Shown: positions 32,861 to 41,354 of the stretch, one piece after another
How positions within the stretch are numbered: position 1 is the first letter of the stretch
Layout: each line of letters opens with the position of its first letter
NCBI GenBank assembly: GCA_031549965.1
Contig: JAVBPB010000077.1
Coordinates: 1-41,692, forward strand
Length of the DNA stretch: 41,692 bases
Reading direction: 5' to 3'
Source: JAVBPB01 sp031549965
Lineage (GTDB): Bacteria > Bacillota > Clostridia > Lachnospirales > Lachnospiraceae
The notes under the pieces: model-generated
The model's input: the letters and a program-made list of their open reading frames with translations, nothing else
What the model was told of the DNA's origin: nothing
The model's database searches: none
Translations under genes and position numbers: made by a program

Positions 32861-32955
32861 ATGATTAACTTGACTATTTCAATATTAAATCTTAATAATT
32901 CTATAAGAAATATACCAAATGTCATTAATAGATAAAAGATCTCAAATACAGTCAT
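32851..32955 (-). CDS. Small hydrophobic type I toxin (Hol-Tox / holin-like)
   Basis: The 34-residue peptide starts M-T-V-F-E-I-F-Y-L-L-M and ends V-K-L-I-I-K-K. It has one membrane helix (about 4-22) and a basic end. Both ends match the pattern of the putative holin-like toxin group (M-x-V-x-E at the start, I-K-L-I-x-K-K at the end). AAGGGGGGA lies 6 nt before the ATG. Upstream are a promoter at 33067-33095 and a leader of about 105 nt with C-rich segments that could mask the ribosome site. Its 3' end overlaps the antisense RNA at 32775-32860. Membrane depolarisation or growth arrest is the known effect of such peptides; here it is inferred. Confidence 0.75.
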   Translation of the reverse strand: MTVFEIFYLLMTFGIFLIELLRFNIEIVKLIIKK

Positions 32956-32969
32956 CTCTATCCCCCCTT

Positions 32970-33115
32970 CCCTTGTAAGAATATCTATGTAAATATACTC
33001 CCACACAAAAAAGGGTAACTAATCAAGTAAGCATCCTCTATAATTCTAAAAATATTATACATTCTCATTATAATTTAACACATCGCAATTTGCAATCGAA
33101 CAAACTATAAAATTT
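32970..33115 (-). repeat. Toxin promoter and leader, copy next to the toxin
   Basis: This block is the direct repeat partner of 32547-32692. It carries the toxin promoter and the 5' leader up to the ribosome site. Its conservation with the other copy suggests recent duplication. Confidence 0.85.
33067..33095 (-). promoter_or_regulatory. Toxin promoter
   Basis: On the minus strand TTGCAA (33090-33095), a 17-bp spacer and TATAAT (33067-33072). The start of transcription would be near 33060, about 105 nt before the toxin ATG. Confidence 0.7.
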
Positions 33116-33193
33116 TGTCAAATAAAATTGCCTAAACAACCTCTTATATATCCTTTACAAATTATCACTTTACAATACTACTTCAAGGCCAAA

Positions 33194-33317
33194 GAAAAAG
33201 TCCTTTCTTGCAAAGGCTTGTAAAAAACATGCTGATGGAGGGTAAGGCAAACAATTGGATATATATACACTCATATTCATTTGAAAAATTTACACAACCT
33301 AAATCAAGGACTTTTTC
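33194..33317 (+). repeat. Interspersed structured element, copy B
   Basis: The ends GAAAAAGTCCTT (33194-33205) and AAGGACTTTTTC (33306-33317) form a perfect 12-bp closing stem. The core (33210-33280) differs from copy C at about 4 of 71 positions and from copy A at about 12. It lies between the nagB terminator and the toxin-antitoxin module, and is the only copy on the plus strand. Confidence 0.75.
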
Positions 33318-33339
33318 AGCCCACCCCTCCAAGCAAAAA

Positions 33340-33366
33340 GCGTCAAGTCCAAAATCAACTTGACGC
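33340..33366 (-). terminator. Terminator of nagB
   Basis: GCGTCAAGT (33340-33348) and ACTTGACGC (33358-33366) form a perfect 9-bp stem. On the minus strand TTTTTGC follows. It is 10 bp past the nagB stop. Confidence 0.85.
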
Positions 33367-33376
33367 CCCCAATCCT

Positions 33377-34144
33377 CTATTCCCTAGGAAACACCGTAAT
33401 ATACTCCGGTGCCTCCTCCTTCAATTTACTAAGTGCCGCCTCATCAGCAACCACCACAACATCACTATGAAGCTGTAAAACAGAAGCCGGAACATTAGGT
33501 TCAATATTCCCCACAACCATTTTGTACAATATCTCCGCTTTATCTTTCCCAGACACAACCATCAGAACCTTCTTAGCATTCATAATTGTTTTAATTCCCA
33601 TTGTATACGCCCTTCTAGGAACATCTTCAATCTTCTCAAAGAATCTTACATTAGCATCAATAGTTGTTTGAGTTAATTCAACGCAATGAGTCTCTTTTTC
33701 AAATATGCCCTTTGGCTCATTAAATCCAATATGTCCGTTATGTCCAAGTCCAAGCAATTGAATATCCACTCCGCCCAATTCTTTAATAACTTGATTATAT
33801 CTTTTGCATTCAGCTTCAATATCAGTATTTAATCCATTAGGTATATTGGTATTTTTCATGTCAATATTAATACTTTTAAAAAAGTTCTCATACATAAAAT
33901 ACGCATAACTTTGATCGGATTCTTTAGAAAGACCACAGTACTCATCCAGATTTACAGCCGAAACTTCCGAGAAATCTAAATCACCCTTTTTGTACCACTC
34001 AATTAGTTGTTTGTACGTTCCAATTGGTGATGAACCTGTTGCTAAGCCTAAAACACAATTTGGTTTTAGTATTACCTGAGCAGAGATAATATTTGCTGCC
34101 ACCCTGCTCATTCCTTCATAATCCTTTGCACCTATAATTTTCAT
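33377..34144 (-). CDS. nagB: Glucosamine-6-phosphate deaminase
   Basis: The 255-residue enzyme converts glucosamine-6-phosphate to fructose-6-phosphate and ammonia. Key parts are the phosphate loop L-A-T-G-S-S-P, N-L-D-E-Y (catalytic Asp67) and G-L-G-H-N-G-H-I-G-F-N-E-P with the active-site His. The length fits the short monomeric Firmicute NagB, which lacks the allosteric tail of E. coli NagB. The start codon directly follows the nagA stop, with GGAGG inside the end of nagA, so the two are coupled. Confidence 0.96.
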   Translation of the reverse strand: MKIIGAKDYEGMSRVAANIISAQVILKPNCVLGLATGSSPIGTYKQLIEWYKKGDLDFSEVSAVNLDEYCGLSKESDQSYAYFMYENFFKSINIDMKNTNIPNGLNTDIEAECKRYNQVIKELGGVDIQLLGLGHNGHIGFNEPKGIFEKETHCVELTQTTIDANVRFFEKIEDVPRRAYTMGIKTIMNAKKVLMVVSGKDKAEILYKMVVGNIEPNVPASVLQLHSDVVVVADEAALSKLKEEAPEYITVFPRE

Positions 34145-35278
34145 TTAGTGCATACCTCCTTTAATAAATACTTGATTTATGTTAACATTCTCATCAATGA
34201 GAATTAAATCAGCATATTTCCCAACTTCAATACTTCCAGTAAATTTATCTATACCAATTTTTTTTGCAGGATTAATTGTTGCCGCCTTTATAGCCATCTC
34301 CATTGGTATTCCAAAAGAAATACAATTCTTTACACAAACCAATATATTACTTGAAGATCCTGCAATAGTTCCATCTGCTAAAGTTGCCTTACCATTATTA
34401 AGAGTTACTTCCTGACCTCCAAGAGAATATGTTCCATCACTCATTCCTGCTGCCTGCATAGAATCACTTATCAAAATAACTCTGTCTGCTCCTGCAACCT
34501 TAAAAACAGTTCTAATTACGCTTGGATGAAGGTGTATTCCATCACATATTATTTCCATAGAAACATCACTGTCAAATGCCGCTCCTATTACTCCTGGTTC
34601 TCTGTGATTAAACGGCATCATAGCATTAAACAAATGGGTAACATTAGATGCACCTGCCTCAATTGCTTTCATTGCTGTAAAATAGTCTGCACTAGTATGG
34701 GCAATAGATATTACACAATCCTTTGAAACCTCTTTAATAAAGTCCAATCCATAAGGTTCTTCTGGTGCCATTGCAACAACTTTTATCCTGTTACCACTTG
34801 CATCAGCCAGCCTTCTATACATTTCAATATCAGAAGGAATTATATATTCTTCTGCCTGTGCACCTTTTTTTGCTTTACTCATAAATGGACCTTCTAAATA
34901 AATTCCATGTGGATATGCTACCACTTTATTTTTATTCTCAATAGTTTCCATATATTCCACAATTTTTTCCAAAATATCACTTATAATCTGTTCAGAAAAA
35001 GACATTGTGGTAAATAAAAATGAGGTAACACCCTTAGAAGCATAAAAATCACTCATTTTTTCATAATCATCTATATTGCCATCACAGGTATCAAATCCAA
35101 CACACCCATGGGTATGTATATCTATAAAGCCAGGAATTAGAAACTTGCCAGTTCCATCAACAATTCTTTCATCTGTTAAATTTTTGCCAATCTCTACAAT
35201 TAATTCCTCTTCTATTTTAACATCAAGCTGTTCAAATGTAAAATCTTTTTTTAATATTATTGAATTTTTAATAACCAA
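34145..35278 (-). CDS. nagA: N-acetylglucosamine-6-phosphate deacetylase
   Basis: The product is about 377 residues and removes the acetyl group from GlcNAc-6-phosphate. Motifs of the amidohydrolase fold are I-D-I-H-T-H-G (metal), Y-L-E-G-P-F (metal Glu), I-A-H-T-S-A, N-A-M-M-P and the catalytic Asp in I-L-I-S-D-S-M. A C-terminal I-E-V-G-K-Y-A-D-L-I-L-I is typical of the family. The start is probably the TTG at 35278 with GAGGTGA 5 nt upstream; a GTG at 35287 is in frame but has no proper site. It lies directly downstream of the response regulator gene. Confidence 0.94.
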   Translation of the reverse strand: MVIKNSIILKKDFTFEQLDVKIEEELIVEIGKNLTDERIVDGTGKFLIPGFIDIHTHGCVGFDTCDGNIDDYEKMSDFYASKGVTSFLFTTMSFSEQIISDILEKIVEYMETIENKNKVVAYPHGIYLEGPFMSKAKKGAQAEEYIIPSDIEMYRRLADASGNRIKVVAMAPEEPYGLDFIKEVSKDCVISIAHTSADYFTAMKAIEAGASNVTHLFNAMMPFNHREPGVIGAAFDSDVSMEIICDGIHLHPSVIRTVFKVAGADRVILISDSMQAAGMSDGTYSLGGQEVTLNNGKATLADGTIAGSSSNILVCVKNCISFGIPMEMAIKAATINPAKKIGIDKFTGSIEVGKYADLILIDENVNINQVFIKGGMH

Positions 35279-35293
35279 AACTTTCACCTCTCA

Positions 35294-36070
35294 TTAATTT
35301 TCAATTTCTTTAGCTGCAATTGTATTACGATATTCATTAGCAGAAATTCCAAGTGTTTTCTTAAAAACTCTTGAAAAATGTGCCAAATCCACAAACCCTA
35401 CAGTTTCAGCAATGTCTCCAATCCTAAGAGACGGATTTTTAAGTAATTTTTTAGCTTCATTAATTCTAACATTATTTAGAATTTCGGAAAAATTTTGTCC
35501 CATATGCCTGTTTATTAATTTACTTAAATGCCATTGACTAACATAAGTCTTTTCTGCTACATCCGAAAGAGTTATCTTTTTTGAATAATTATTTTCAATA
35601 TAAGATATAGCATTTTTAACTATAAAGCTACTTGCTATATTTTCTGCCTTTTCATCATTTTCTTCATCTTTTTCCTCTGAAGGTAATATGTTCATATCTT
35701 TTAATTTATCTGTCATTGCCTTAAGTGCTTCTTCAATTTCTTCCATACTTGATGGCTTAAGTAAAAATCTTGTAACTCCAAGCCTGATAGCCTTTTGAGC
35801 ATAATCAAATTCCCTGTATCCTGTTAATATACAGATCTGCATTTGAGGAAATTCAGATTTTAGACCGGCCACCATCATTAACCCATCTAACTGAGGCATA
35901 TTTATATCAGAAAAAATAATATGAGGTTCATGTTCTCTAATTCTAATATCAGCTTCAACTCCATCATTTGCTGTGTCAACAATCTTGCATCCATATTTCT
36001 CCCAAGGTACCATTCTTGAAATACCTTCTACAATAATTGGCTCATCATCAATAATTATTACTTTGTACAT
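35294..36070 (-). CDS. AraC-type response regulator (YesN-like)
   Basis: This 258-residue regulator has an N-terminal receiver domain (1-120) with D-D-E at 8-10, the phospho-acceptor in F-S-D-I-N-M-P (Asp55) and the conserved Lys in L-L-K-P. After a Glu-rich linker, a C-terminal AraC double helix-turn-helix (about 150-252) ends in G-F-V-D-L-A-H-F-S-R-V-F-K-K. Its partner is almost certainly the kinase at 39507-41354. Sitting between importer and nagA, it probably activates the importer promoter and nagAB. A hairpin at 36114-36163 precedes it. Confidence 0.93.
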   Translation of the reverse strand: MYKVIIIDDEPIIVEGISRMVPWEKYGCKIVDTANDGVEADIRIREHEPHIIFSDINMPQLDGLMMVAGLKSEFPQMQICILTGYREFDYAQKAIRLGVTRFLLKPSSMEEIEEALKAMTDKLKDMNILPSEEKDEENDEKAENIASSFIVKNAISYIENNYSKKITLSDVAEKTYVSQWHLSKLINRHMGQNFSEILNNVRINEAKKLLKNPSLRIGDIAETVGFVDLAHFSRVFKKTLGISANEYRNTIAAKEIEN

Positions 36071-36113
36071 ATCCTCACTTCTTTCTAATTAGTTGTTATA
36101 CTCTAAATATTTA

Positions 36114-36163
36114 TGGCGAATACAGAAATAAATAATTATTATCATTTATCTCTGCATTCGCCA
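36114..36163 (-). terminator. Hairpin between permease and response regulator genes
   Basis: TGGCGAA (36114-36120) pairs with TTCGCCA (36157-36163), and pairing continues inward through CAGA/TCTG and ATAAAT/ATTTAT. The T tail on the minus strand is weak. It likely lowers read-through from the importer into the regulator and nag genes rather than stopping it fully. Confidence 0.55.
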
Positions 36164-36186
36164 CAACTACTAAATATATAAAAATT

Positions 36187-37044
36187 TTAACCTTTTACAG
36201 CTCCTGCTGTCAAGCCTTTTATTATGTTCTTTTGTAAAAAAATATAAACAATTAACACAGGAACAACAATTAACGTAACAGATGCTGCCATTAGTCCATA
36301 ATCGGTTCCAAACTTTGAACTAATTTCACTTAAAAGGTTAGTAATTGGGAATTTAGTTCTATCTCTAATTATTATTTTTTGTGTGAACAAATCGTTATAT
36401 GACCATAAGAAACAAAAAATTGCTACAGTTGCTAATGAGGATCTTGACAATGGTACAATTATCTGTGTAAATACTTTAAACACTCCGGCACCTTCCATAT
36501 ATGCCGCTTCTTCCATCTCTAATGGTAATCCTCTTAAAAATCCCATCATGACTATGCATGCAAAACTTAAATTACCTGCAACCTGTGGCAGTATAACACC
36601 AACTGGATTGCTTATTAAGTGCATATAGCTTATCATTTTAAATACCGGTATTATTGTTGCAAATACAGGAAACATTAAACTTCCAACTATTAATGAATTA
36701 ACAATATTTCTTCCCTTAAATTTATATCTTGTCATAGCAAATGCCATCATTGTTGATAAAAGCATTACTAGTATTGTAACTGAGCCGGATATTATAAAAC
36801 TGTTTTTATATGAATTAAGAATATTCTGTTTTGAAAATGCATTTGCGTAGTTATCTAATGTAGCCTTAATTGGTAATGAAAACGAATGGTTAATAACTTC
36901 ATTGGATTCTTTAAATGAATTATTTACTACCCATGCAAACGGAAATATTGTTGTAGCTGCCCACAATATTAATATTAAATATATAAGAATTGGGGCGATT
37001 ATGGAAATTACTTTTTTAAAACTAGAATCTTTTTTTTCTGTCAT
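36187..37044 (-). CDS. Sugar ABC transporter permease (MalG/YcjP type)
   Basis: This 285-residue inner-membrane subunit has six transmembrane helices. The EAA loop is visible as E-M-E-E-A-A-Y-M-E-G-A-G followed by I-I-V-P-L. This loop contacts the ATPase. It ends K-G-L-T-A-G-A-V-K-G, the standard end of MalG-type permeases. It pairs with the permease gene 11 bp upstream. GGAGG precedes the start. Confidence 0.93.
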   Translation of the reverse strand: MTEKKDSSFKKVISIIAPILIYLILILWAATTIFPFAWVVNNSFKESNEVINHSFSLPIKATLDNYANAFSKQNILNSYKNSFIISGSVTILVMLLSTMMAFAMTRYKFKGRNIVNSLIVGSLMFPVFATIIPVFKMISYMHLISNPVGVILPQVAGNLSFACIVMMGFLRGLPLEMEEAAYMEGAGVFKVFTQIIVPLSRSSLATVAIFCFLWSYNDLFTQKIIIRDRTKFPITNLLSEISSKFGTDYGLMAASVTLIVVPVLIVYIFLQKNIIKGLTAGAVKG

Positions 37045-37055
37045 AATCTTCCCTC

Positions 37056-37937
37056 CTATAAGTTTTCGTCTGGTTTAATAAATTTATTAACAACTTGTGC
37101 AACTACAATACCTAATATAACTATTAGTAATGCAATTGTTGAACCATAATCTACGTTAGTGTTTATAAATGTTATTTGATACATATATGTGCCCATAAAG
37201 TGTGTTATACCTCTTGGTGCACCGTTTGGAGCAATTATCCAAGGAAGGTCAAATACTTTTAATGCACCTGTTACTGCTAAAGTTACGCAAGTTGCAATAA
37301 CTCCTCTTAATAACGGTATTGTTATGCTAAATACCTGTCTAAATTTACCGCATCCATCTATTGCTGCTGCTTCGTATACATCATCTGATATATCACTAAG
37401 ACCTGTAAGCATAATTACAAAATAAAATCCTATATAACTCCATAGTGTTGGTATAACTATCATGGTAAATGCTAATGTTTCTGATAACCATAATACTCTT
37501 TCAAGTCCAAATGATTCAAGAATTTGATTTAACATTCCCCCATCATATGCATAGAATAAGTTGAATAATAAACCAATTGCTGTAGCTGAAATAACGACAG
37601 GGAAAAAGAATACAGTTCTAAATATTTGCTGTCCACGTCTGATTGAGTTTACAAGAACTGCCAAGATAAATGCAAAACCAACTTGAAATGCTACTGTTAA
37701 TACCATCATTTTTAATGAGTTAATTATTGCAATTCTAATATTAGTATCAGTAAATAATTTCTTATAATTATCAAGACCTATAAACTTCCAAACTTGATTT
37801 TGTTGACGAACGAATCCTGACATATCATAAAAACTGTTTTTTACATTATCTATAAATGGATAGTACAAAAAAACAATCATCATCATAAATCCAGGCAGTA
37901 AAAATATTAATAATGGCAGTTTCTTTTTGTAAAGCAT
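37056..37937 (-). CDS. Sugar ABC transporter permease (MalF/YcjO type)
   Basis: The 293-residue partner of the MalG-type subunit has six helices. The first (about 8-28) follows Y-K-K-K-L-P; the EAA loop reads D-V-Y-E-A-A-A-I-D-G-C-G with I-T-I-P-L-L. The E. coli MalF-type large periplasmic loop is absent, as usual in Gram-positives. AAAGGTGGGG precedes the start. The hairpin at 37988-38006 separates it from the binding-protein gene. Confidence 0.93.
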   Translation of the reverse strand: MLYKKKLPLLIFLLPGFMMMIVFLYYPFIDNVKNSFYDMSGFVRQQNQVWKFIGLDNYKKLFTDTNIRIAIINSLKMMVLTVAFQVGFAFILAVLVNSIRRGQQIFRTVFFFPVVISATAIGLLFNLFYAYDGGMLNQILESFGLERVLWLSETLAFTMIVIPTLWSYIGFYFVIMLTGLSDISDDVYEAAAIDGCGKFRQVFSITIPLLRGVIATCVTLAVTGALKVFDLPWIIAPNGAPRGITHFMGTYMYQITFINTNVDYGSTIALLIVILGIVVAQVVNKFIKPDENL

Positions 37938-37987
37938 TTTTACCCCACCTTTCTTTCATACACTTATATATATCTTCCTAGTATAAA

Positions 37988-38006
37988 CGGGGGGAAAATC
38001 CCCCCG
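37988..38006 (-). terminator. Attenuating hairpin between binding-protein and permease genes
   Basis: CGGGGGG and CCCCCCG form a 7-bp, all-GC stem with a 5-nt loop. On the minus strand TTTATACT follows. It lies 12 bp past the stop of the binding-protein gene. This arrangement commonly gives more binding protein than permease. Confidence 0.8.
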
Positions 38007-38017
38007 CTAAAAATTAT

Positions 38018-39244
38018 TTATTTAGCATTAATTTTAAGAGCTTCGTTAATTAAATCTTCTGACTTAATATCTCCTACTGATAATCCAACTATTCCACCGA
38101 TTAATGTAGTATAAGCTTCTTGAGAAATTCTTGCGTCAGTTGGAGCAACCATTACTGATGCTGATGCTGCATAAGCTTTACCAGAGTTACCAAGTGGAGT
38201 ATCCCCACCATTTTTACCCCAGTATTTTGTGATTGATTCATCACTTGTATGTGCTAAAACAAATTTAACTGCTGCATCACGTTTATCTGGATCATCCCAT
38301 GCTTTTTTAGTAATATAAAATCCTGAAGAAACTCCACCTATCATTGAGTTTGCTGGTGCTTTTGCTCCGTCTGGAACTGGGAATGGTACAACTTTAGTAT
38401 TTTCTTGATCTGGAATACCTCCTAAATACCAGTGTCCATCAACTTGCATAGCCGCTTTTTTGTTTTGGAATAATTCATTTGCCTGATCATTAGTTATTGA
38501 ATCTGTATCAACTGGGAATGCACCTAAATCTCTTAATTCTTTAATTAAGTCAAGACCTTTTGCCCAATCTGCTGGAGCTGTTCCTGGGATTTTTGTAAAT
38601 TCATCTGGACCTGCCATATAAAGCATACCAAATTCTACCCAATAGTGAGGAACTACGTTTAATGAAACTGCAATTGGAACTATTCCATTAGCATTAAATG
38701 TTTCAATAGCTGCTTTTAATTCTGTCCAGTTAGATGGAACTTTTACACTATATTTGTCAAATAAATCTTGATTAACAAACATTCCTTCCCAGAAGCTTGT
38801 AGTTGGTACTGCATATTTTGTTCCATCTGGAGCTGATGCTTTTTCTAATAAACTTTCACTTACATTCTTTGCGTAATCTGGATATACTTTTCTGATTTCT
38901 TCGATTGATACAAACTTATTAGCTGCTAATACATCACTTGCATTTGCATCTGTAAAAAACTGAATTACGTCTGGTTCGCTACCTACTGCAAAGTCTGCTG
39001 CAATTTTAGTTTTCCATTGTTGATCTGATGAAGCTGAGTCATCTTGAATTGTAACATTAGGGTTTTCTTCCATGTATTTTGCATTAATAGCCTGATAAAC
39101 TTCTGCATTAGGGTCCGTGCCTCCATGCATTGAAACTGTTGTTAATGTAATTTTTTTGTCACCGGCAGGTTTACATGCACCCAACATACTTGATACTAAA
39201 ACAACTGTTAATAGTAACGCTAAAATTCTTTTCGTCTTCTTCAT
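38018..39244 (-). CDS. Extracellular sugar-binding lipoprotein of an ABC importer
   Basis: The 408-residue family 1 solute-binding protein has a signal peptide with lipobox L-G-A-C (Cys24), so it is lipid-anchored. The body has the usual N-P-N-V-T-I segment, E-P-D-V-I-Q-F-F (about 90) and W-T-E-L near 165. K-K-A-A-M-Q-V-D-G-H-W-Y follows at about 260. Trp- and Tyr-rich patches suit sugar stacking. The neighbouring nagA and nagB suggest GlcNAc or chito-oligosaccharides as ligand (inference). A TATAAT box lies at 39382-39387 with a poor -35, consistent with activator dependence. Confidence 0.92.
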   Translation of the reverse strand: MKKTKRILALLLTVVLVSSMLGACKPAGDKKITLTTVSMHGGTDPNAEVYQAINAKYMEENPNVTIQDDSASSDQQWKTKIAADFAVGSEPDVIQFFTDANASDVLAANKFVSIEEIRKVYPDYAKNVSESLLEKASAPDGTKYAVPTTSFWEGMFVNQDLFDKYSVKVPSNWTELKAAIETFNANGIVPIAVSLNVVPHYWVEFGMLYMAGPDEFTKIPGTAPADWAKGLDLIKELRDLGAFPVDTDSITNDQANELFQNKKAAMQVDGHWYLGGIPDQENTKVVPFPVPDGAKAPANSMIGGVSSGFYITKKAWDDPDKRDAAVKFVLAHTSDESITKYWGKNGGDTPLGNSGKAYAASASVMVAPTDARISQEAYTTLIGGIVGLSVGDIKSEDLINEALKINAK

Positions 39245-39381
39245 AATTAAATCCTCCTAATTAATTTGTTTTTAAAGTTTCCCTTAAATATTTAGTATGT
39301 TAAGACATTCTAAATATTTACTCTCTTTGAGATTTTCTAAGAATTTTTGTTTTTTTCTTTCCTCTCATTAAGTATGTGTTT

Positions 39382-39387
39382 ATTATA
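39382..39387 (-). promoter_or_regulatory. Candidate -10 of the importer operon
   Basis: TATAAT on the minus strand, about 138 bp before the binding-protein start. No good -35 is found 16-18 bp upstream, as expected if the response regulator is needed for activation. Confidence 0.4.
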
Positions 39388-39497
39388 ACAACATTATTAA
39401 CAAAAATCTTTAGATGGAGTTGACATTATTTGTTCAATCTTGCCATATTAAATTAAACAAGATTATACAATTTAGGAATTTTTTTTGCCCAATAAAA

Positions 39498-39518
39498 AGA
39501 GAGCTTTTAAAGCTCTCT
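39498..39518 (-). terminator. Terminator of the sensor kinase gene
   Basis: AGAGAGCTTT (39498-39507) pairs with AAAGCTCTCT (39509-39518). On the minus strand TTTTTATT follows. The stem overlaps the stop codon of the kinase gene. Confidence 0.8.
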
Positions 39519-41354
39519 ATAGACGTATTTTTTAATTGAATCCAGCTCATCTTCAATTACCATCTCAAGGGGAATAGTAATTACTGCTGCGGTTTCTCCG
39601 CTTTCTATTGCTTTGATTGTTAGCCCATACATGTCACCATATATAAGCTTAATTCTTTCATTTACATTTCGAATTCCAAGTGTTATCCTTTTTTGCGAAT
39701 TTTTATCAAATTTACTTGGATCTTGATTTAGTATATTATATATATTTCCTTCATCTTCTTTAGTCATTTCTTTTCCAGTATTACATACCATCAATTTAAA
39801 AGTATCATCTTCTTTAAATACTTTAAGCCTTATGATTCCATTTTTTACTTTTTCAACCCCATGCTTAACTGCATTTTCTAGTAGTGGTTGAAGTATAAGT
39901 TGAGGTACTTGAATCTGTAATAGTTCTTCGTCTATTTCTTTTTCAATCTCCAATCTCTGTCCAAATCTCATTGAAATTATATAAAAATATGCATCTGCAC
40001 ATCTTAATTCTTCTGCCAGTCTTATTAGCCTTCTATTGGTTCTATCCATACTATAGTCAAGTAATGTTCCTAATGCTTCTATCATTTTTGAAACTGTAAC
40101 ATCTCCTGCCATTCTTGCCTGCCAATTCATCATTTCCAATGTATTATTTAAAAAGTGTGGATTTATCTGAGATTGGAGTGCCATAATTTTTGCATCTTTT
40201 CTTGCTAATTTTTCTGTATATGCATAATCAAAGAGATTTTTTACCTCAGATGACATTTTATTAAAGGATTCTCTTAAATAAGAAAATTCTTCATTTGGCA
40301 TTTCTCCGGTTATTTGTGCACCTATTTCTCCCTTTTCAAGTTCCTTTGAGGCATTTATTAATTTCCCCATAGGTTTAGTTATTTGATATGACAAAAAGTG
40401 AAGTATAATAAATAATATTGGTACAATTATTAATAATATTATAATCATAAAATATATCAGACTGTTTAGTTCGGCATATTCTATTGTATGGTCAACTACC
40501 ATTGCAATAGCCAGATGGCAATCACTTGATTTTAGCTGATATAAATATCCTCCATATTTTTTGTAATTAATATTAGTAATACCAGATGCATTCACTGAAT
40601 ATTCGCTCTTTAGCTTTTCAATTAATGTACTGTCTGATAGATCCTCTATATTATCTGCACCATATATTAAATTTGAATCTGTATTATTAGCATATAATAG
40701 TATTTTTCTTGCTTCGCCTTCTAAAACTGCATCTGCAAACAATGTGTCCTGATCTAACTCTAATACAAGAGTTCCAAACTTGGTATAATTAGTTGTTGTG
40801 TAAAAATTCCTTATAATATATATCTTATTATTAATAATCATAACATGAACTTGGGTTGTATCTTGATTTGTTATTTTTAATGCCTCACTGTGTACTTCAT
40901 TTCTGTATCCATTAATATAGATTTCACTTCCCCTTGCTGTATAAAAGAGCTTTTGTGGATCATCAGCAAAATAAAATACTGCCATCACAAATCTTTTATC
41001 ACCTGAAAACCTAGATCTTAAACTACTGTTAATAGTTCTATACAGTTCTGTGCCTGTCATTTTTCCTTCTTTGTATTTCTTCCATGGATTTTCGAAAATT
41101 AAATCATAGGAAATTTTTTTTGATACATTTATGCTTTCATTTATCTTATATTCAGTAAATGTAGTAAAATTTCTCATTTCCTCTTTTATAAGTGTCTCCA
41201 CCTTAACTATAATTTCATTTCTATATGAAATAGCAGTAAAAATGAATATTATACTTATTGGAACTACCCAGCACAATACAATTATAGCTATAAGACTTCT
41301 TCTAAAAGATAATTTTATTTTACTTGTACGTTCTTTTTTTAATATTTTAAACAC
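39507..41354 (-). CDS. Sensor histidine kinase (YesM / LytS-like His_kinase family)
   Basis: This 615-residue membrane kinase has one transmembrane helix at about 20-40, an extracytoplasmic sensor region of about 250 residues (Cache-like, inferred) and a second helix at about 295-318. A HAMP domain follows (about 320-372). The His_kinase domain holds Q-S-Q-I-N-P-H-F-L-N with the phospho-acceptor His near 400. The HATPase has P-L-L-E-N-A-V-K-H-G. The Gly-rich part of the ATP lid is partly altered (L-G-I-R-N-V is present). It starts with GTG at 41354, GGAGG 8 nt upstream. It is transcribed separately from the importer and partners the regulator at 35294-36070. Confidence 0.94.
   Translation of the reverse strand: MFKILKKERTSKIKLSFRRSLIAIIVLCWVVPISIIFIFTAISYRNEIIVKVETLIKEEMRNFTTFTEYKINESINVSKKISYDLIFENPWKKYKEGKMTGTELYRTINSSLRSRFSGDKRFVMAVFYFADDPQKLFYTARGSEIYINGYRNEVHSEALKITNQDTTQVHVMIINNKIYIIRNFYTTTNYTKFGTLVLELDQDTLFADAVLEGEARKILLYANNTDSNLIYGADNIEDLSDSTLIEKLKSEYSVNASGITNINYKKYGGYLYQLKSSDCHLAIAMVVDHTIEYAELNSLIYFMIIILLIIVPILFIILHFLSYQITKPMGKLINASKELEKGEIGAQITGEMPNEEFSYLRESFNKMSSEVKNLFDYAYTEKLARKDAKIMALQSQINPHFLNNTLEMMNWQARMAGDVTVSKMIEALGTLLDYSMDRTNRRLIRLAEELRCADAYFYIISMRFGQRLEIEKEIDEELLQIQVPQLILQPLLENAVKHGVEKVKNGIIRLKVFKEDDTFKLMVCNTGKEMTKEDEGNIYNILNQDPSKFDKNSQKRITLGIRNVNERIKLIYGDMYGLTIKAIESGETAAVITIPLEMVIEDELDSIKKYVYREL

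Noticed and set aside
32547..33115. CRISPR array
   Set aside because: Only two repeats, 146 bp long, separated by 277 bp that contain a toxin and an antisense RNA. No short regularly spaced repeats occur in the window.
33281..33478. Plus-strand frame over the nagB terminator and 3' end
   Set aside because: It overlaps nagB antisense and the terminator stem; no ribosome site.
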